Assembly: GCF_001724815.1 (NCBI RefSeq)
Contig: NZ_MEDO01000001.1
Location: 62,001 to 126,000, forward strand
Source of the DNA: Arenimonas sp. SCN 70-307
GTDB lineage: Bacteria > Pseudomonadota > Gammaproteobacteria > Xanthomonadales > Xanthomonadaceae
Length of the DNA stretch: 64,000 bases
Direction: 5' to 3'
The translations under genes were made by a program, and so were the position numbers. Below are positions 9,523 to 18,418 of the stretch, one piece after another. Below the pieces are notes generated by a model that did not search any database, was not told the origin of the DNA, and saw nothing but the letters and a program-made list of their open reading frames with translations. Numbering within the stretch: the stretch's first letter is position 1; each line of letters opens with the position of its first letter.

Positions 9523-10866
9523 ATGGCCGCCACCGCGCCGCAGGCCTGCGACCTGCTGATCGAGGCCGGCTGGGTCGTCCCGGTCGAACCCCACGGCGTG
9601 GTGCTGGCCGACCATGCGGTCGCCGTTTCGGGCGGCCGCATCCTGGCGGTGCTGCCGCGGGAAGAGGCGCGGGCCCGTTTCAGCGCCGCCGAGGTGGTCT
9701 CCCGCCCCGGCTCGGTGCTCATCCCGGGCCTGGTCAACGCCCACTGCCACAATCCGATGACCCTGCTGCGCGGCGTCGCCGACGACCTGCCGCTGATGAC
9801 CTGGCTGCAGGAGCACATCTGGCCGGTGGAAGGGCAGGTGATCGGGCCGGAGTTCGTCGCCGACGGCATCGAGCTGGCCGTGGCCGAGATGCTGCGCGGC
9901 GGCACCACCGCCTGCGCCGAGAACTACTTCTTCCCCGACGTGCAGGCCAGCACCTACGCGCGCCTTGGCTTCCGCGCCCTGGTGGGCCTGCCGATCATCG
10001 ATTTTCCCACGGCCTGGGCCCGCACCCAGGACGAGTACTTCGACAAGGGCCTGGAGGTGCTGGACAACTGGCGCCGCCACGAGCTGGTGTCGGTGTGCTT
10101 CGTGCCGCACGCGCCCTACACGGTCAACGACGCCGCCTTCGAGCGCGTGCGCATGCTGGCCGACCAGCTCGACCTGGTCGTGCACTGCCACATCCACGAA
10201 ACCGCGCACGAGAACGCCGAGGCCATGAAGGCCCACGGCATGCGCCAGCTGGCGCGGCTGGACCGGCTGGGCCTGGTCAACGACCGCCTGATGGCGGTGC
10301 ACATGACCGACCTGACCGACGCCGAGATCGCGCTGTGCGCCGAGCGCGGCGTGTCGGTGGTGCACTGCCCGGAGTCGAACCTCAAGCTGGCCTCGGGCTT
10401 CTGCCCCACGGCCAAGCTGCAGAAGGCCGGCGTGAACCTGGCCATCGGCACCGACGGCTGCGCGAGCAACAACGACCTGGACATGTTCGGCGAGATGCGC
10501 ACGGCCGCGCTGCTGGCCAAGGGCGTGTCGGGCGACGCCTCGGCGCTCGACGCCGCCAGCGCGCTGCGCGCCGCCACGCTGGGCGGCGCCCGCGCGATGG
10601 GCCTGGGCGAGCAGGTGGGCTCGATTGAGCCGGGCAAGCAGGCCGACCTGGCCTGCATCGACCTCTCGCCGCTCGAGACCCAGCCGCTGCACCACGTGCT
10701 CTCGCAGATCGTCTACGCCGTCGGCCGGCACCAGGTCGGCGACGTGTGGGTGGCCGGCAAGGCGCGCGTCGCCGGCGGCCGCCTGCTCGACATCGACACC
10801 GCCGCCATCGCCGCCAAGGCCAGGCGCTGGCGCGAACGCATCGCCACCATCCGGGGTGGGGCATGA
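9523..10866 (+). CDS. mtaD: 5-methylthioadenosine/S-adenosylhomocysteine deaminase (TRZ/ATZ amidohydrolase)
   Basis: Cytosolic metal-dependent deaminase, predicted to convert methylthioadenosine or SAH to the inosine derivative. The 447 residues show the amidohydrolase metal site NAHCHNP at about 73-79, further ligands in [10 protein letters not shown] and VHMTDLT, and the catalytic Asp in [15 protein letters not shown]. Specificity within the TRZ/ATZ group cannot be proven by sequence alone. Its stop overlaps the ubiG start in ATGA, so translational coupling is likely. The methionine-salvage genes mtnBDC lie 39 kb away in the window. Confidence 0.88.
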   Translation: MAATAPQACDLLIEAGWVVPVEPHGVVLADHAVAVSGGRILAVLPREEARARFSAAEVVSRPGSVLIPGLVNAHCHNPMTLLRGVADDLPLMTWLQEHIWPVEGQVIGPEFVADGIELAVAEMLRGGTTACAENYFFPDVQASTYARLGFRALVGLPIIDFPTAWARTQDEYFDKGLEVLDNWRRHELVSVCFVPHAPYTVNDAAFERVRMLADQLDLVVHCHIHETAHENAEAMKAHGMRQLARLDRLGLVNDRLMAVHMTDLTDAEIALCAERGVSVVHCPESNLKLASGFCPTAKLQKAGVNLAIGTDGCASNNDLDMFGEMRTAALLAKGVSGDASALDAASALRAATLGGARAMGLGEQVGSIEPGKQADLACIDLSPLETQPLHHVLSQIVYAVGRHQVGDVWVAGKARVAGGRLLDIDTAAIAAKARRWRERIATIRGGA

Positions 10867-11564
10867 ACCACGCCAACGCCAGCCAGGCCGAGCTAGACAA
10901 GTTCGGCGCCCTCGCCAGCCGCTGGTGGGACCCGCAGGGCCCGCAGCGGCCGCTGCATGAACTCAACCCGGCGCGACTGGGCTACGTGCAGGCGCGCGCC
11001 CCGCTGGCCGGGCTGCGCGCACTCGACGTCGGCTGCGGCGGCGGCCTGCTCAGCGAGGCCATGGCCGCGGCCGGTGCCCGGGTCACCGCGCTCGACCTCT
11101 CGCCCGAGCTCATCGACGTGGCCAAGCTGCACCTGCTCGAATCGGGCCTGCAGGTCGACTACCGCCTGCAGCCGGTCGAGGCCCTGGCCGAAGAGCTGCC
11201 CGGCCAATTCGACGTCGTCACCTGCATGGAAATGCTCGAGCACGTGCCCGACCCGGCCGCGGTGCTCGCCGCCTGCGCGCGCCTGCTCAAGCCCGGCGGC
11301 CAGCTGTTCCTGTCCACGCTCAACCGCACGCCGGCCGCGTTCGCGCTGGCCATCGTCGGCGCCGAATACGTGGCGCGCCTGCTGCCGCGCGGCACCCACG
11401 ACTACAAGCAGTTCATCCGTCCGTCCGAACTCGGCGCCTGGCTGCGCGGCGCCGGCCTGCGCCTGGACGACGTCAGCGGCCTGGCCTACGACCCGATCCG
11501 GCGCAAGGCCTGGGTGGGCGGCCCGACCGCGGTGAACTACCTCGCCCACGCGGTGAAACCCTGA
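10863..11564 (+). CDS. ubiG: Ubiquinone biosynthesis O-methyltransferase UbiG
   Basis: SAM-dependent methyltransferase performing both O-methylations of the ubiquinone ring. The 233 residues have the class I SAM site [15 protein letters not shown] (about 54-68), the acidic ALDLSPE end of strand 2, and the conserved [11 protein letters not shown] plus LSTLNRT segments of UbiG. The start at 10863 overlaps the mtaD stop by 4 bp and its own stop overlaps gph by 1 bp, so this is a tight operon mtaD-ubiG-gph-next gene. Confidence 0.96.
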   Translation: MNHANASQAELDKFGALASRWWDPQGPQRPLHELNPARLGYVQARAPLAGLRALDVGCGGGLLSEAMAAAGARVTALDLSPELIDVAKLHLLESGLQVDYRLQPVEALAEELPGQFDVVTCMEMLEHVPDPAAVLAACARLLKPGGQLFLSTLNRTPAAFALAIVGAEYVARLLPRGTHDYKQFIRPSELGAWLRGAGLRLDDVSGLAYDPIRRKAWVGGPTAVNYLAHAVKP

Positions 11565-12220
11565 TGGGCCAGCCGCCGGTGGCGGTGCTGTTCGACCTCG
11601 ACGGCACCCTGGTCGACAGCGCGCCCGACCTGGCCCGCGCCGCCAACCGCGTGCTGGCCGACCACGGCCGCCCGCCGGTGGACTACGCGCGACTGCGTGC
11701 CGTGGTCTCGAAGGGCGGACGCGCGATGCTGGCCGTGTCCTTCCCCGATTTCGACGAGGCCGCGCGCGAAGCGCTGCTGCCGGTGTTCCTGCGTTACTAC
11801 GGCGAGGGCCTGGCCGACGAGAGCGTGATTTTCGACGGCGTCGATTCGCTGCTGGCGGCGCTGGACGCGCGCGGCGTGCGCTGGGGCATCGTCACCAACA
11901 AACCCGAGGGCCTGGCCCGCGGCGTGGTGGAGGGCTTCGGCTGGCGCACGCGCTGTGCCGTGCTGGTCGGCGGCGACACGCTGGCCACGCGCAAGCCGGA
12001 CCCGGGCACGCTGCTGCACGCCTGCGCGCAGCTGGGCATCGCGCCGGGCGACGCGCTCTACGTCGGCGACGACCTGCGCGACATCGAGGCCGCCCGCGCC
12101 GCCGGCATGCCCAGCGTCGCCGCGCTATGGGGCTACCGCGAGGACGGCGACGACCCGCATCGCTGGGGCGCCGACCGCGTGGCCGCGCACGCTTCCGAGG
12201 TGCTGGAGTGGCTGCCGTGA
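11564..12220 (+). CDS. gph: Phosphoglycolate phosphatase-type HAD hydrolase
   Basis: HAD-superfamily phosphatase of 218 residues, probably acting on 2-phosphoglycolate from DNA repair or oxygenation by-products. Motif I is FDLDGTLVDS (about 11-20), motif II is in GIVTNKPEG, and motifs III/IV are KPDPGTL and YVGDDLRDIEAARAAGM. A helical cap occupies about 20-85. In Lysobacterales this HAD commonly follows ubiG, and a role as MupP-like N-acetylmuramate-6-phosphatase is an alternative for this subfamily. It overlaps the neighbours at both ends. Confidence 0.88.
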   Translation: MGQPPVAVLFDLDGTLVDSAPDLARAANRVLADHGRPPVDYARLRAVVSKGGRAMLAVSFPDFDEAAREALLPVFLRYYGEGLADESVIFDGVDSLLAALDARGVRWGIVTNKPEGLARGVVEGFGWRTRCAVLVGGDTLATRKPDPGTLLHACAQLGIAPGDALYVGDDLRDIEAARAAGMPSVAALWGYREDGDDPHRWGADRVAAHASEVLEWLP

Positions 12221-12981
12221 GCACCCCGCACGAGCCCATCGCCCAGTTCGTGGCCAAGTGGCACCGGCGCGAGCCGGAGATGGCCCAGGCCGAGGTTTTC
12301 TGCGCGCCCGCGCTGCGTCCGCGCTTCCGCGCCTGGGGCGCGCTGGTGCACGAGCTGCGCGAGGCCTGCTTCGAACTCAGCGATCCGCGCGTGGCCCAGG
12401 TGAAGGGCCAGTGGTGGGCCGAAGAGCTGGCCGGCCTGTCCGCCGGCCGCGGCCGCCATCCCGTCACCAGCCCGCTGGCCGGCACCACCGCCGACTGGAC
12501 CGGGCTGGCGCAGGCCCTGCTCGACACGGCGCTCGACGACAGCCGGCCCGGCGACGCCGGCCAGGCCATCGCCCGCCTGTTGCCGCTGTCGCTGGCGCTG
12601 GCGCGCGTGGAAGCCGCCGTATTCGACGCGCCGCACGCGCCGGACGACGCCCGCGCCGTGGCCGTGCACCTGCTGCTGCAGCGCCTGCCCGATGGCCTCA
12701 TGGCCGACGACCAGGCCCTGCTGCCGATGAACCTGCTGGCCCGCCACGGCCTGACCGCCGCGCAGGTCGCGGCCGGGAAGGGCGAGCCCCTGCTGCGCGA
12801 CTGGGCCGCCGAACTGCTGGCCGCGCTGCCGGCGCCGCGCCAGCCGGTGCTGTATCGTCGGCTGCGCACCGGCTTCGACCGCGCCCGACTGGCGCGCCTG
12901 GCCGCCGGACGCGGTTTCGACCCGCCCGGGCCCTTCGCCACGCTGCTGCGCGCCTGGCGCCTGGCCCGCGCCGCCGCCTGA
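12217..12981 (+). CDS. Squalene/phytoene synthase-like protein (NDUFAF6-type)
   Basis: 254-residue member of the squalene/phytoene synthase superfamily. Sequence such as RVAQVKGQWWAEEL followed by RHPVTSPLA resembles the family core LxEIRLxWWRDAL...RHPV. The two Asp-rich DxxxD prenyl-diphosphate motifs of true synthases are not visible, and the protein is shorter than the usual 270-350 residues. It is therefore probably not a squalene or phytoene synthase, and its role is unknown. I use GTG 12217, which overlaps the gph stop as GTGA; the in-frame ATG at 12127 lies inside gph. The position at the end of an operon with ubiG hints at a membrane or quinone-related role (inference). Confidence 0.7.
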   Translation: MSTPHEPIAQFVAKWHRREPEMAQAEVFCAPALRPRFRAWGALVHELREACFELSDPRVAQVKGQWWAEELAGLSAGRGRHPVTSPLAGTTADWTGLAQALLDTALDDSRPGDAGQAIARLLPLSLALARVEAAVFDAPHAPDDARAVAVHLLLQRLPDGLMADDQALLPMNLLARHGLTAAQVAAGKGEPLLRDWAAELLAALPAPRQPVLYRRLRTGFDRARLARLAAGRGFDPPGPFATLLRAWRLARAAA

Positions 12982-13083
12982 CACGCAACGTTGCATCCCG
13001 TGCGCCGGGAACCCCCGCGCCTTGACGTACCCTGCATCGCGCCCCACCTAGCCTTGACCGCGACACCTTCGAGGAGAGCCACC

Positions 13084-14049
13084 TTGGCCCCCAGCAACCA
13101 CGAAAACACCGCCCGCGTCCTGCCCGACATCGCCAACGAGGCCCGCGCCGCGCTGGCCGGCGCCCTGGACTGGGTCGGCATGGGCGAGATTGAAATGCCC
13201 GTCGTGCTCGCCGGCGACGGTGGCCGCAGCGTGGCCAAGGTCAACGCCTTCGTGAACCTCACGCAGCCGGACGTGCGCGGCATCCACATGTCGCGCCTGT
13301 ACCTGCACGTGGACAAGATGCTCTCGAACGAGCCGGCCAGCCCGGCCTCGCTGCGGCGCCTGCTCAAGGACTTCCTCGACTCCCATGCCGGCCTGTCCGA
13401 CCGGGCGATGGTGAGCCTGCGTTTCGAGCACCTGGTGCGCCGCAAGGCCCTGGCCAGCGACAACAGCGGCTGGAAGGCCTACCCGGTGACCATCACCGCG
13501 GTGATGGACCGCGGCCACTTCGCGCTCGAGCTGGGCCTGTCGGTCGCGTACTCGAGCACCTGTCCGTGCTCGGCGGCGCTGGCGCGCCAGCTCATCCAGG
13601 AGCAGTTCGAGGCCGATTTCGCCGCCGGCAAGGCGCTCGACCGCGAGGCCGTGCTGGCCTGGCTGGGCAGCGAGCAGGGCATCCGCGCCACGCCGCACAG
13701 CCAGCGCAGCCATGCCGACGTGAAGCTGCGCCTGGTGCCGAGCTTCCAGGATTTCCCGATCGTCGAGGCCATCGACCGCATCGAGGACGCCCTCAAGACC
13801 CCGGTGCAGACCGCGGTCAAGCGCGTGGACGAGCAGGCCTTCGCCCTGCTCAACGGCCAGAACCTGATGTTCTGCGAGGACGCCGCGCGCCGCATCCAGT
13901 CGGCCCTGCGCAAGGACGAGCGCATCGCCGACTTCTGGCTGCGCGTCTCCCACCTCGAGAGCCTGCACCCGCACGACGCCGTGGCCGTGGCCACCAAGGG
14001 CGTCGCCGGCGGCTACACGGCGCTCCCGGAAGGGCTCGGCGCCCGCTAG
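13084..14049 (+). CDS. folE2: GTP cyclohydrolase FolE2
   Basis: Type IB GTP cyclohydrolase I, which makes dihydroneopterin triphosphate, the first step to folate (and queuosine). The 321-residue product contains the conserved YSSTCPCSAALA segment with the metal-binding Cys and the LFCEDAARRIQ-like C-terminal block (here LMFCEDAARR). No ATG fits, and TTG 13084 is preceded by GAGGAGAG at the right distance and starts just before the conserved region. The family tolerates metals other than zinc. The stop codon overlaps that of the facing M23 peptidase gene by two bases. Confidence 0.94.
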   Translation: MAPSNHENTARVLPDIANEARAALAGALDWVGMGEIEMPVVLAGDGGRSVAKVNAFVNLTQPDVRGIHMSRLYLHVDKMLSNEPASPASLRRLLKDFLDSHAGLSDRAMVSLRFEHLVRRKALASDNSGWKAYPVTITAVMDRGHFALELGLSVAYSSTCPCSAALARQLIQEQFEADFAAGKALDREAVLAWLGSEQGIRATPHSQRSHADVKLRLVPSFQDFPIVEAIDRIEDALKTPVQTAVKRVDEQAFALLNGQNLMFCEDAARRIQSALRKDERIADFWLRVSHLESLHPHDAVAVATKGVAGGYTALPEGLGAR

Positions 14050-14861
14050 CGCTCGAGCACGAGCAGCGGGTCGATCCGCACCTCGAACCAGTTCATGCCC
14101 CAGTGCAGGTGCGGGCCGGTGGCGCGGCCCGTCGCGCCGACGGCGCCGACCACCTGGCCTTGCTCGACCCGGTCGCCCGGTTTCACGTCGATGCGCGAGA
14201 GGTGCAGGAAGTTCGAGCTGATGCCGTGGCCGTGGTCGATCAGCAGCGTGCCGCCGGTGAGGTAGAGGTCCGGGTCGGCCAGCGTGACCACGCCGGCGGC
14301 CGGGGCCAGCACCGGAGTGCCGGTGGGCGCGGCGATGTCCATGCCCGAATGCGGGCTGCCCGGCTTGCCGTTGTAGATGCGCTGGTTGCCGAAGCGGCCG
14401 CTGATGCGGCCCTCCACGGGCCGGATGAAGGGTTTGGCGAAGTCGGCACGGGCATCGTCGAGCAGGCGTGCCTCGCGCACGCGAGCGGCCTCGCGGGCGA
14501 TGCGCGCGGCCACTTCCGGCGGCGGCTCGACGGTGCGCGGCGGCACGCCGCTGACGCGCTCGACCGGCCAGTCGCGCGGGGTCACGGCGATGCGCGCCTC
14601 GTGCACGCTGCCGTCGGGGCGGCGCACGCTGACCACGGCGGGTTCGGCGGCGTCGCGGCCGATGCCGAGCACCACGCTGCCATAGGGCGTCACCCGCAGC
14701 CGCCGGCCGGCGTATTCGACCTCGCTGCCCGGGGGCACCTTGCCGATCACCATCGCGCCCTGTTGCACCGATTCGGGGAAAACCACCCGGGCCGGGTCGT
14801 TCGCGGCGGCGGTGCAGCTCAGCGCGGCGATCGCGGCCAAGGCGATGGTCCAAACCCTCAT
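14046..14861 (-). CDS. M23 family metallopeptidase, exported
   Basis: Predicted periplasmic peptidoglycan endopeptidase or LytM-type factor, 271 residues. There is a signal peptide ([20 protein letters not shown]), an N-terminal beta-rich region, and a helical linker rich in Ala/Arg/Glu (about 105-140). The peptidase M23 domain (about 150-265) carries the zinc motif HSGMD plus DHGHGISS and the catalytic HLHWG. The active site looks complete. The start codon overlaps the yidD stop in ATGA, so the two genes are translationally coupled. Confidence 0.92.
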   Translation of the reverse strand: MRVWTIALAAIAALSCTAAANDPARVVFPESVQQGAMVIGKVPPGSEVEYAGRRLRVTPYGSVVLGIGRDAAEPAVVSVRRPDGSVHEARIAVTPRDWPVERVSGVPPRTVEPPPEVAARIAREAARVREARLLDDARADFAKPFIRPVEGRISGRFGNQRIYNGKPGSPHSGMDIAAPTGTPVLAPAAGVVTLADPDLYLTGGTLLIDHGHGISSNFLHLSRIDVKPGDRVEQGQVVGAVGATGRATGPHLHWGMNWFEVRIDPLLVLER

Positions 14862-15136
14862 TCCGATTCCTCTTTCTTCTCGTTGCGGCCTTCCCAGGTT
14901 TCCGGAACCGGATCGGGCCCGCCCGGGTGCAGCGGATGGCAGCGGGCGATGCGGCACACGCCCAGCCAGCCGCCGCGCAGCACGCCGAATCGATCGACCG
15001 CCTCCATGGTGTAGCTCGAACAACTGGGGTAGAAGCGGCAGCGCTGGCCCAACAGGGGACTGATGGCCAGCTTGTAGCCACGCAGCAGCAGGATGACGGG
15101 TTTTTTCACGGATTGCGCTGGCCGGGCCGTGGGCAT
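14858..15136 (-). CDS. yidD: Membrane protein insertion efficiency factor YidD
   Basis: Small membrane-associated protein (92 residues) that assists YidC-dependent insertion. It shows the family block [20 protein letters not shown] followed by CSSYTMEAV and the paired Cys/His [17 protein letters not shown]. The gene usually sits between rnpA and yidC near the origin; here it is alone in front of an M23 peptidase gene and coupled to it. The C-terminus is a charged tail (NEKKEESE). Confidence 0.94.
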   Translation of the reverse strand: MPTARPAQSVKKPVILLLRGYKLAISPLLGQRCRFYPSCSSYTMEAVDRFGVLRGGWLGVCRIARCHPLHPGGPDPVPETWEGRNEKKEESE

Positions 15137-15140
15137 AAGG

Positions 15141-15169
15141 TTGCCGCTGGTGGAGGATCAGGCTATAAC
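15141..15169 (+). promoter_or_regulatory. Sigma-70-type promoter of the DksA-like gene
   Basis: TTGCCG (15141-15146), a 17-bp spacer and TATAAC (15164-15169) form a good promoter. It puts the start of transcription near 15176, about 36 nt before the GTG start codon. Confidence 0.65.
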
Positions 15170-15211
15170 ACGCCGCCTTCGAGCCTCAAGGAATGGAGAG
15201 GAAATCCGATA

Positions 15212-16183
15212 GTGGCCGCTAAGAAAACACTGAAGAAGGCCGCCAAACCGGCCGCCAAGAAGCCCGCCAAGGCCGCCAAGCCGGTGAAGAAGCCGGTGGC
15301 GAAGGCCAAGCCGGCCGCCAAACCCGCCAAGAAGGCCGTGCCGGCCAGGAAGCCGGCCGCCAAGGCCGCGCCTGCGAAGAAGTCGGCCAAGCCGGCCGCC
15401 AAGCCGGTCAAGAAGGCCGCCCCGGCGAAGAAGCCGGCCGCCAAGGCCGCGCCGGCCAAGAAGATCGCCAAGCCGGCCGCCAAGCCGGTGAAGAAGGCCG
15501 CGGCGCCCGCCAAGGCCGCCAAGCCGGCGGCGAAGCCGGTGGCCAAGGCCGCCGCCAAGGCGGCACCGAAGCCGGCCGCCAAGCCGGCGGCTGTCGCCAA
15601 GCCCGCGCCGGCCGCCAAGCCGGTGGCGCAGCCCGCCAAGGCCGCGACCCCGGCCAAGGTGGCGCCTGCCGCCAAGCCGGCGGTCAAGCGCAGCAGCGGC
15701 GTGGTGGCTGGCTACGTGAAGCCGTCGGCGCCGCGTCCGGAGCGCATCAAGCCGCTGCCGGTGCGTGTCGGCCGCGTCGAGCTGCCCAAGGGCTACAAGC
15801 CGTCGGCCAAGGAGGAATACATGGGCCCGATGCAGCTTGAGTACTTCCGCCAGCGCCTGCTGCAGTGGAAGGAAGAGCTGGTCGAGGAGTCCAAGCAGAC
15901 CATCGAGAACCTCAAGGAAGAGGTGCGCGACGTCGGCGACGAGGCCGAGCGCGCCAGCCGCGAGTCGGAGAACAGCCTCGAGCTGCGCACCCGCGACCGC
16001 TACCGCAAGCTGATCAGCAAGATCGACAGCACGCTCAAGCGCATCGAGGACGGCAGCTACGGCTACTGCGTGGACACCGGCGAGGAAATCGGCCTCGAGC
16101 GCCTCGAAGCCCGCCTCACCGCCGAACGCACCATCGACGCCCAGGAACGCTGGGAACACCGCCAGAAGCAGATGGGCGAGTAA
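15212..16183 (+). CDS. dksA: DksA-type RNA polymerase-binding regulator with histone-H1-like N-terminal tail
   Basis: The 323-residue product has two parts. Residues 1 to about 170 are almost only Lys, Ala and Pro in KKAAKPAAKP-like repeats, as in histone-H1-like bacterial proteins. Residues about 205-323 form a DksA/TraR domain with the coiled-coil tip DVGDEA, matching the DxxDxA motif that enters the RNAP secondary channel. The C-terminal zinc finger keeps only one of four cysteines (GYCVDTGEEIG ... TIDAQER), so zinc binding is probably lost. GTG 15212 follows GGAGAGG. It presumably mediates ppGpp-dependent stringent control, and the tail may add nucleic-acid binding (inference). Confidence 0.88.
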   Translation: MAAKKTLKKAAKPAAKKPAKAAKPVKKPVAKAKPAAKPAKKAVPARKPAAKAAPAKKSAKPAAKPVKKAAPAKKPAAKAAPAKKIAKPAAKPVKKAAAPAKAAKPAAKPVAKAAAKAAPKPAAKPAAVAKPAPAAKPVAQPAKAATPAKVAPAAKPAVKRSSGVVAGYVKPSAPRPERIKPLPVRVGRVELPKGYKPSAKEEYMGPMQLEYFRQRLLQWKEELVEESKQTIENLKEEVRDVGDEAERASRESENSLELRTRDRYRKLISKIDSTLKRIEDGSYGYCVDTGEEIGLERLEARLTAERTIDAQERWEHRQKQMGE

Positions 16184-16206
16184 CCCCGCGCATCAGGTGA
16201 AGGAAG

Positions 16207-16230
16207 AGCCCCGGGAAACCGGGGCTTTTT
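16207..16230 (+). terminator. Rho-independent terminator after the DksA-like gene
   Basis: An 8-bp AGCCCCGG/CCGGGGCT stem with a GAAA tetraloop and a T5 tract, 23 bp after the stop codon and just before the converging DUF885 gene. Confidence 0.9.
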
Positions 16231-16232
16231 CT

Positions 16233-17975
16233 TTAGTCGAAGCGATAGAAGCGCCAGTCGGCGCGCAGGTCTTGGGCGGGTACGGCGCCCTGCAGGCGGG
16301 TGCGGACGGCGGCGACGGGCATGGGGCCGCCCATCAGGATGGCGTCGTGGAACTGGCGTTCGCTCATGCGGCCCGACTGGACGAACTCACGGTGCAGTTC
16401 GCGGAACTGCAGCCCGCCGACCATGTAGGCGATCTGGTAGAGCGGGCCGTAGTCGCCCGCGAAGCTGCGGCGCACCTCGGCGCGGGCGTTCTCGCGCTCG
16501 TGGCCGACGCGGTTGACCAGCAGCTCCACTGCCTCGTCGGGCGTCATCTTGCCCAGGTGGAAACCCAGCGAGAACAGGATGCGCGCGGCGCGGTGGCTGC
16601 GCCAGAACAGCATGCCGACCTTGTCCTCGGGCGTGGTGGCGAAGCCCTCGTCCCAGAGCCGGAACTCCCAGTACAGCGCCCAGCCCTCGGTCCAGAACGG
16701 CGAGTCGAACAGCTCGCGGTGGGTCTGGTAACGGTTGTTGTAGAAGTACTGCAGGTGGTGGCCCGGGATCAGCTCGTGGTGCACCACCGCGCGCGAGAAA
16801 TGCCGGTTGTTGCCGCGCAGGGCCATCAGCTTCTTGTCGTGCGGCATGGTGTCGGTGGGGTAGGCCACCCACACGTCCTGGCCGCCGAGGAAAAACGGCG
16901 CCTGCAGCTGGTACTCGGGCGTGAGCATGGTCATGCGCCAGTCGCGCTTGGCCAGCTCGGGGATGGTGACCATCTCGCGCGCCTCGAGCCAGGCGATCGC
17001 CTCGTCGGCCAGTTCCACCACCAGCCTGGGCTGCCCGCCGGGCGCCGGGTGCCGCGACTTGACGGTCTCGAGCGCCTCGCGCCAATCCTTCGCGCCCATT
17101 TCGGCCGCGGCCCTGGCCAGCTCGCGCTCGCACCAGGCCAGCTCGCGCTCCGCCAGATCCATCAGCTGCTCGGGCGTGTAGGGGATCAGCTCGTGCTGCA
17201 GTCCCTCGAGCAAGGCCTGCCGGCCGATCGGGTCGCCGATGATGGTTTCCGGGTCGCTGGCGCCGGCCAGGGTGTCGCGCAGCAGCTTGGCCTGCGCCTC
17301 GAGCTGCTTGTCGAGCGCCTCGTAGGGTTGCTTCGTCCACCAGCTGAAGTCCGGGTCGTAGCCCGAATAAAAGCCGTGCCACTGCTTGAGGTCGGCGCGC
17401 ACGCCGTCGAGCAGGCGCGCCGCGCGGAAGGCGACGATGGGCGAGGTGCCGGCGGCCTTCGGGTCCTTGGCCAGGCGCGTGTGCAGGTCGGACAGCCCGC
17501 GCCGCACGGCCTCGAGGACGTCGGCGCTGGCCCGGCCATCGGGGTATTCGTGGGCGCGGCGCGCTTCCACCAGGGCAACCAGCCGCTCGACGCCCGGCAG
17601 CAGCGGCGCGGCCTCGGCCACGCGCTGGCGCTGGAAATCCAGCTGGCCCAGGCGGTAGGCCAGGTCCCGGCGGAACAGGGCGTGGTCGAGGCGATCCTCG
17701 TCGCCCAGCGCGGCCGGGTCGATCTCGCCCAGGCGCGCCTGCCAGCTCGCGTAGAGCTGGCGCAGCGCCTGTTCGCGGCGCGGGCCGGCGGTGGCGTCGT
17801 GCACACGCTCGAGGCTGGCCAGGTCGGCGCGGAAGCGCGCCACCACCGGGGCCATCGCCTGCGACTGCGCCGGCAACTGCGCCAGCGGCGGTGCCAGGTC
17901 CGGGGCCGCGCCCGCCAGGGACGGGAAGGCGAGGGCGACGGCCAGGCAGCTGGCGAGCAGGCGAAGGCGGGGCAT
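16233..17975 (-). CDS. DUF885 family zinc peptidase, exported
   Basis: 580-residue protein with a Sec signal peptide (MPRLRLLASCLAVALAFPSLAGA) and a long, mostly helical DUF885 domain. The metal site is HHELIPGHH, an HExxxxH variant near residue 400, with a downstream Glu in WTEGWALYWE. The family is related to M3/M32-type metallopeptidases. Substrate unknown; a periplasmic oligopeptidase is the natural inference. The in-frame extension upstream of 17975 overlaps sufE and cysS and is not coding. Confidence 0.87.
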   Translation of the reverse strand: MPRLRLLASCLAVALAFPSLAGAAPDLAPPLAQLPAQSQAMAPVVARFRADLASLERVHDATAGPRREQALRQLYASWQARLGEIDPAALGDEDRLDHALFRRDLAYRLGQLDFQRQRVAEAAPLLPGVERLVALVEARRAHEYPDGRASADVLEAVRRGLSDLHTRLAKDPKAAGTSPIVAFRAARLLDGVRADLKQWHGFYSGYDPDFSWWTKQPYEALDKQLEAQAKLLRDTLAGASDPETIIGDPIGRQALLEGLQHELIPYTPEQLMDLAERELAWCERELARAAAEMGAKDWREALETVKSRHPAPGGQPRLVVELADEAIAWLEAREMVTIPELAKRDWRMTMLTPEYQLQAPFFLGGQDVWVAYPTDTMPHDKKLMALRGNNRHFSRAVVHHELIPGHHLQYFYNNRYQTHRELFDSPFWTEGWALYWEFRLWDEGFATTPEDKVGMLFWRSHRAARILFSLGFHLGKMTPDEAVELLVNRVGHERENARAEVRRSFAGDYGPLYQIAYMVGGLQFRELHREFVQSGRMSERQFHDAILMGGPMPVAAVRTRLQGAVPAQDLRADWRFYRFD

Positions 17976-17986
17976 GGCGGCTCCTG

Positions 17987-18418
17987 TCAGGCCGGCGCGT
18001 GCCGGCGGGCGGTGTCCTGGATGAAGGCCAGCAGCGAGGCCAGGCCGTTGCTGCGGGTGGGCGAGAGGTGCTTGGCCAGGCCGATGGTGGCGATGTAGTC
18101 CGGGGTGGTGGCCAGGATCTCCTTCGCGCTGCGGCCCGAGTACACCCGCAGCGCGAGGTAGATCAGGCCCGAGACGATGCTCGAGTCGCTCACCGAGTGG
18201 AACTCGAGTCGTTCGGCATTGCCCTCGGCCACGATCCAGACCATCGACTGGCAGCCGTGCAGGCGGTGCTCCTCGGTTTTCCAGTCCTCGGGGAAGGGCG
18301 GCAGCTTGCGACCCAGGTCGATCAGGTACTGGTAGCGCTCGGACCAGTCGCCGAAGAAGGAAAACTCTTCGGCGATGGCGGCCTGGGCTTCGGCTGCGGT
18401 GGCTTCGGTGGGCTGCAT
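17987..18418 (-). CDS. sufE: Cysteine desulfuration protein SufE
   Basis: Sulfur acceptor that takes persulfide sulfur from the SufS cysteine desulfurase and stimulates Fe-S cluster assembly. The 143-residue product has the active-site Cys in RLHGCQSMVW near residue 56 and the conserved SDSSIVSGLIYLAL and GLAKHLSPTRSNGL. The start codon overlaps the cysS stop (TGATG), so both are probably translated from one message. sufS and the scaffold genes are not in the window. Confidence 0.94.
   Translation of the reverse strand: MQPTEATAAEAQAAIAEEFSFFGDWSERYQYLIDLGRKLPPFPEDWKTEEHRLHGCQSMVWIVAEGNAERLEFHSVSDSSIVSGLIYLALRVYSGRSAKEILATTPDYIATIGLAKHLSPTRSNGLASLLAFIQDTARRHAPA

Noticed and set aside
12127-12216. 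30-residue N-terminal extension of the phytoene synthase-like protein
   Set aside because: It lies inside the gph coding region and is Arg/Gly-rich shadow sequence; GTG 12217 fits the operon overlap.
12985-12994. GCAACGTTGC palindrome before folE2 as a Zur operator
   Set aside because: It is only 10 bp long, lies about 90 bp from the start codon and does not resemble known Zur boxes.
15230-15690. Tandem DNA repeat or CRISPR-like array
   Set aside because: The periodicity is codon-level repetition of Lys/Ala/Pro within the DksA-like reading frame; there are no spacers or constant direct repeats.
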